The notes beneath the pieces are model-generated. The model saw nothing but the letters and a program-made list of their open reading frames with translations. It searched no databases and was not told the DNA's origin. Both the position numbers and the translations under genes were made by a program. Of a stretch of 8,637 nucleotides of DNA, positions 7,273-8,637 are shown in pieces; position 1 is the first letter of the stretch; every line of letters begins with the position of its first letter. Where the stretch lies: NCBI GenBank assembly GCA_020719105.1, contig DYQV01000094.1, positions 1 through 8,637 of the forward strand. Direction: 5' to 3'. The DNA comes from Rikenella microfusus. Lineage in GTDB: Bacteria; Bacteroidota; Bacteroidia; Bacteroidales; SZUA-534.

Positions 7273-7307
7273 CAAAATTAAAATTATTTTACAATCGAAC
7301 GGCCAAA
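7273..7307 (-). promoter_or_regulatory. Possible internal promoter between tgt and the permease
   Basis: On the minus strand TAATTTTG at 7273-7280 matches TAnnTTTG, and TTTG at 7304-7307 lies 23 bp upstream, at the long end of the usual -33 spacing. The site overlaps the end of tgt. The region is AT-rich, so this is a weak call, but it would let the permease be made independently of tgt. Confidence 0.3.
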
Positions 7308-8419
7308 TTCTTAACCATTTGATCCTTCCATTCTGAAAACGTTCCTTGCTCTATTTTAGTGCGTGCTGTTTCAACCAGCCAAATATAAAAAGCTAAATTA
7401 TGGATGCTGGCTATTTGGGGTCCAAGCAGTTCCTTTGAAACAAATAGATGACGCAAATAAGCCCTGGAATAATAACTATCAACGTAAGAGGTACCTTCGG
7501 GATCGACGGGCGAAAAATCGTTCTCCCATTTTTTGTTTTTTATATTTATGATGCCTTCACTGGTAAAAAGCATCCCATTTCTTCCATTGCGTGTTGGCAT
7601 TACACAATCAAACATATCAACTCCGCGACTGATACCTTCCAGAATATTTACCGGGGTTCCCACACCCATTAAATATCGAGGTTTATCGGCAGGCAAAATG
7701 CTATTAACTACTTCTGTCATTTCATACATCATTTCAGTGGGCTCACCTACTGAAAGACCACCAATGGCATTGCCTTCGCGCTGCAATTCAGCTATTTGAT
7801 AGGCTGCTTTTTTTCTTAAATCGCTATAAACACCACCTTGAACAATTGGAAAAAATGCTTGAGAGTAACCATATAAGGATTCTGAATTATCAAATTGTTT
7901 CAACCCTCGGATTAGCCAATGCATAGTTAAGTCAAGCGACTTGCTGGCATAGCTGTAATCTGCCGTTCCGGGGGGACATTCATCAAATGCCATTATAATG
8001 TCGGCTCCAATTATGCGCTGAATGTCCACTACATTTTCAGGAGTAAATTCATGTTTTGAACCATCGATATGGGAGCTAAACTTAGCTCCTGCTTTGGTGA
8101 GTTTGCGGTTATCCGATAAGGAAAAAACTTGGTAACCGCCACTATCGGTAAGAATGGGTCCGTTCCAGTTCATAAATTTATGCAATCCACCGGCCGCTTT
8201 TAATATTTCAATACCTGGCCGTAAGTATAAATGGTATGTATTTCCGAGAATGATTTGGGCTTTTATATCTTCTTTAACCTCCTTTTGATGAACACCTTTC
8301 ACGGTTCCTACCGTTCCAACAGGCATAAAAATGGGGGTCTGTATTTTTCCATGGTCGGTAGTTATTTCCCCCAAACGGGCATTTGTCTTGGTATCAGTTT
8401 TTAACAACTTGAATTTCAT
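7289..8419 (-). CDS. tgt: Queuine/preQ1 tRNA-guanine transglycosylase Tgt
   Basis: Tgt swaps guanine 34 of tRNAs with GUN anticodons for preQ1, the committed tRNA step of queuosine synthesis. The 376-residue protein has a complete TIM-barrel enzyme core. ILTDSGGYQVFS at 89-100 carries the general acid/base Asp92, DECPPG at 146-151 follows, IVQGG at 192-196 and GGLSVGE at 220-226 line the base pocket, and GVDMFDCVMPTRNGRNG at 266-282 carries the nucleophile Asp271. The usual zinc site is degenerate: where E. coli has CxCxxC, this protein has Gly309, Ser311 and Asp314, although the expected His (His340, in IHN) remains. I recall the same loss in Bacteroides Tgt, so it is probably a lineage trait, not a defect. 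The start is the ATG at 8419, just behind a strong -7 element, and the gene probably leads an operon with the permease. Confidence 0.96.
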   Translation of the reverse strand: MKFKLLKTDTKTNARLGEITTDHGKIQTPIFMPVGTVGTVKGVHQKEVKEDIKAQIILGNTYHLYLRPGIEILKAAGGLHKFMNWNGPILTDSGGYQVFSLSDNRKLTKAGAKFSSHIDGSKHEFTPENVVDIQRIIGADIIMAFDECPPGTADYSYASKSLDLTMHWLIRGLKQFDNSESLYGYSQAFFPIVQGGVYSDLRKKAAYQIAELQREGNAIGGLSVGEPTEMMYEMTEVVNSILPADKPRYLMGVGTPVNILEGISRGVDMFDCVMPTRNGRNGMLFTSEGIINIKNKKWENDFSPVDPEGTSYVDSYYSRAYLRHLFVSKELLGPQIASIHNLAFYIWLVETARTKIEQGTFSEWKDQMVKNLAVRL

Positions 8420-8438
8420 ACAATTTCAATAAAGGCTG

Positions 8439-8446
8439 CAAAGATA
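8439..8446 (-). promoter_or_regulatory. Bacteroidota-type -7 promoter element of tgt
   Basis: On the minus strand this reads TATCTTTG, an exact TAnnTTTG match, followed by CAGCC. It ends about 20 bases before the tgt ATG, predicting a leader of roughly a dozen bases. No clear TTTG -33 element is visible, and no Shine-Dalgarno sequence fits the short leader. Confidence 0.6.
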
Positions 8447-8637
8447 CATATTTTTAAGAGGGTTAAAAGACCTATCCGGTTTTTGGATGGTAAAAATCGC
8501 TTCAGATAAAGTGACTCTAAAAAAATCGCGAATTAAAGGGTGTACGACAAAACTCCCTTTTTTTTTAAAAGGTTACAAGTAATCTTTTATTTTTGTGTTT
8601 TTGGTGCTTTCTGTTGTTATTGATAATTTGTTCCATT

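Noticed and set aside
8461..8490. Minus-strand hairpin CCATCC/GGATAGG followed by TCTTTT upstream of tgt, a possible terminator of an earlier gene.
   Set aside because: The stem needs a bulge, the T-tract is short, and no upstream gene is established.
8535..8566. AAAGGG/CCCTTT hairpin followed by nine T residues on the plus strand, terminator-like.
   Set aside because: No plus-strand gene precedes it, the 14-base loop and 6-bp stem are weak, and the minus strand has no T-tract after it.
8573..8635. Minus-strand reading frame at the right edge (about 20 codons ending KIKDYL and a stop), possibly the C-terminus of a gene upstream of tgt.
   Set aside because: Too short and low in complexity; a neighbouring frame also stays open for a similar length (stop at 8566-8568), and no family is recognisable.

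Overview
The window is a compact, AT-rich stretch of chromosomal housekeeping DNA that most probably comes from a member of the Bacteroidota. Three things point there. Several genes lie behind TAnnTTTG motifs, the -7 element of Bacteroidota promoters (clearest at 8439-8446 and 3045-3052). The starts lack good Shine-Dalgarno sequences. The proteins resemble Bacteroidota homologues that I recall, for example a Tgt without its zinc cysteines and a short biotin carrier with an RKxWEPxNPK lead-in. I cannot fix the order; the class Bacteroidia (Bacteroidales or Marinilabiliales type) is my best guess.

Layout. Positions 1-98 hold a perfect 20-bp palindrome and no confident gene. Two minus-strand genes follow: a secreted protein of unknown function at 99-1367, of the family often labelled 'asparagine synthetase B' in this phylum, and dnaB, the replicative helicase, at 1466-3019. 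dnaB is divergent from ispE (3152-3976, plus strand), a kinase of the MEP isoprenoid pathway. ispE converges on a minus-strand pair across a 158-bp gap filled by a nested, four-fold-phased inverted repeat (3975-4135). That pair is an acyl-CoA carboxyltransferase of the MmdA/transcarboxylase-12S type (4464-6008) followed 11 bp later by its biotin carrier (4135-4452). After a 167-bp gap come two more minus-strand genes, an LptF/LptG-family permease (6176-7252) and tgt (7289-8419). The last 218 bp carry the tgt promoter and no confident gene. No intergenic stretch exceeds 300 bp.

How the genes work together. The carboxyltransferase and biotin carrier are two parts of one biotin enzyme acting on propionyl-CoA or methylmalonyl-CoA; the biotin carboxylase or membrane decarboxylase partner is not here. 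tgt and the permease are probably co-transcribed but unrelated in function (tRNA queuosine, lipopolysaccharide export). The rest are independent core genes.

I see no phage, CRISPR, toxin-antitoxin, transposase or defence genes, and no convincing new multigene system. The items most worth a second look are the phased repeat, the unassigned secreted protein with a Cys/His pair, and the zinc-ligand-free Tgt.
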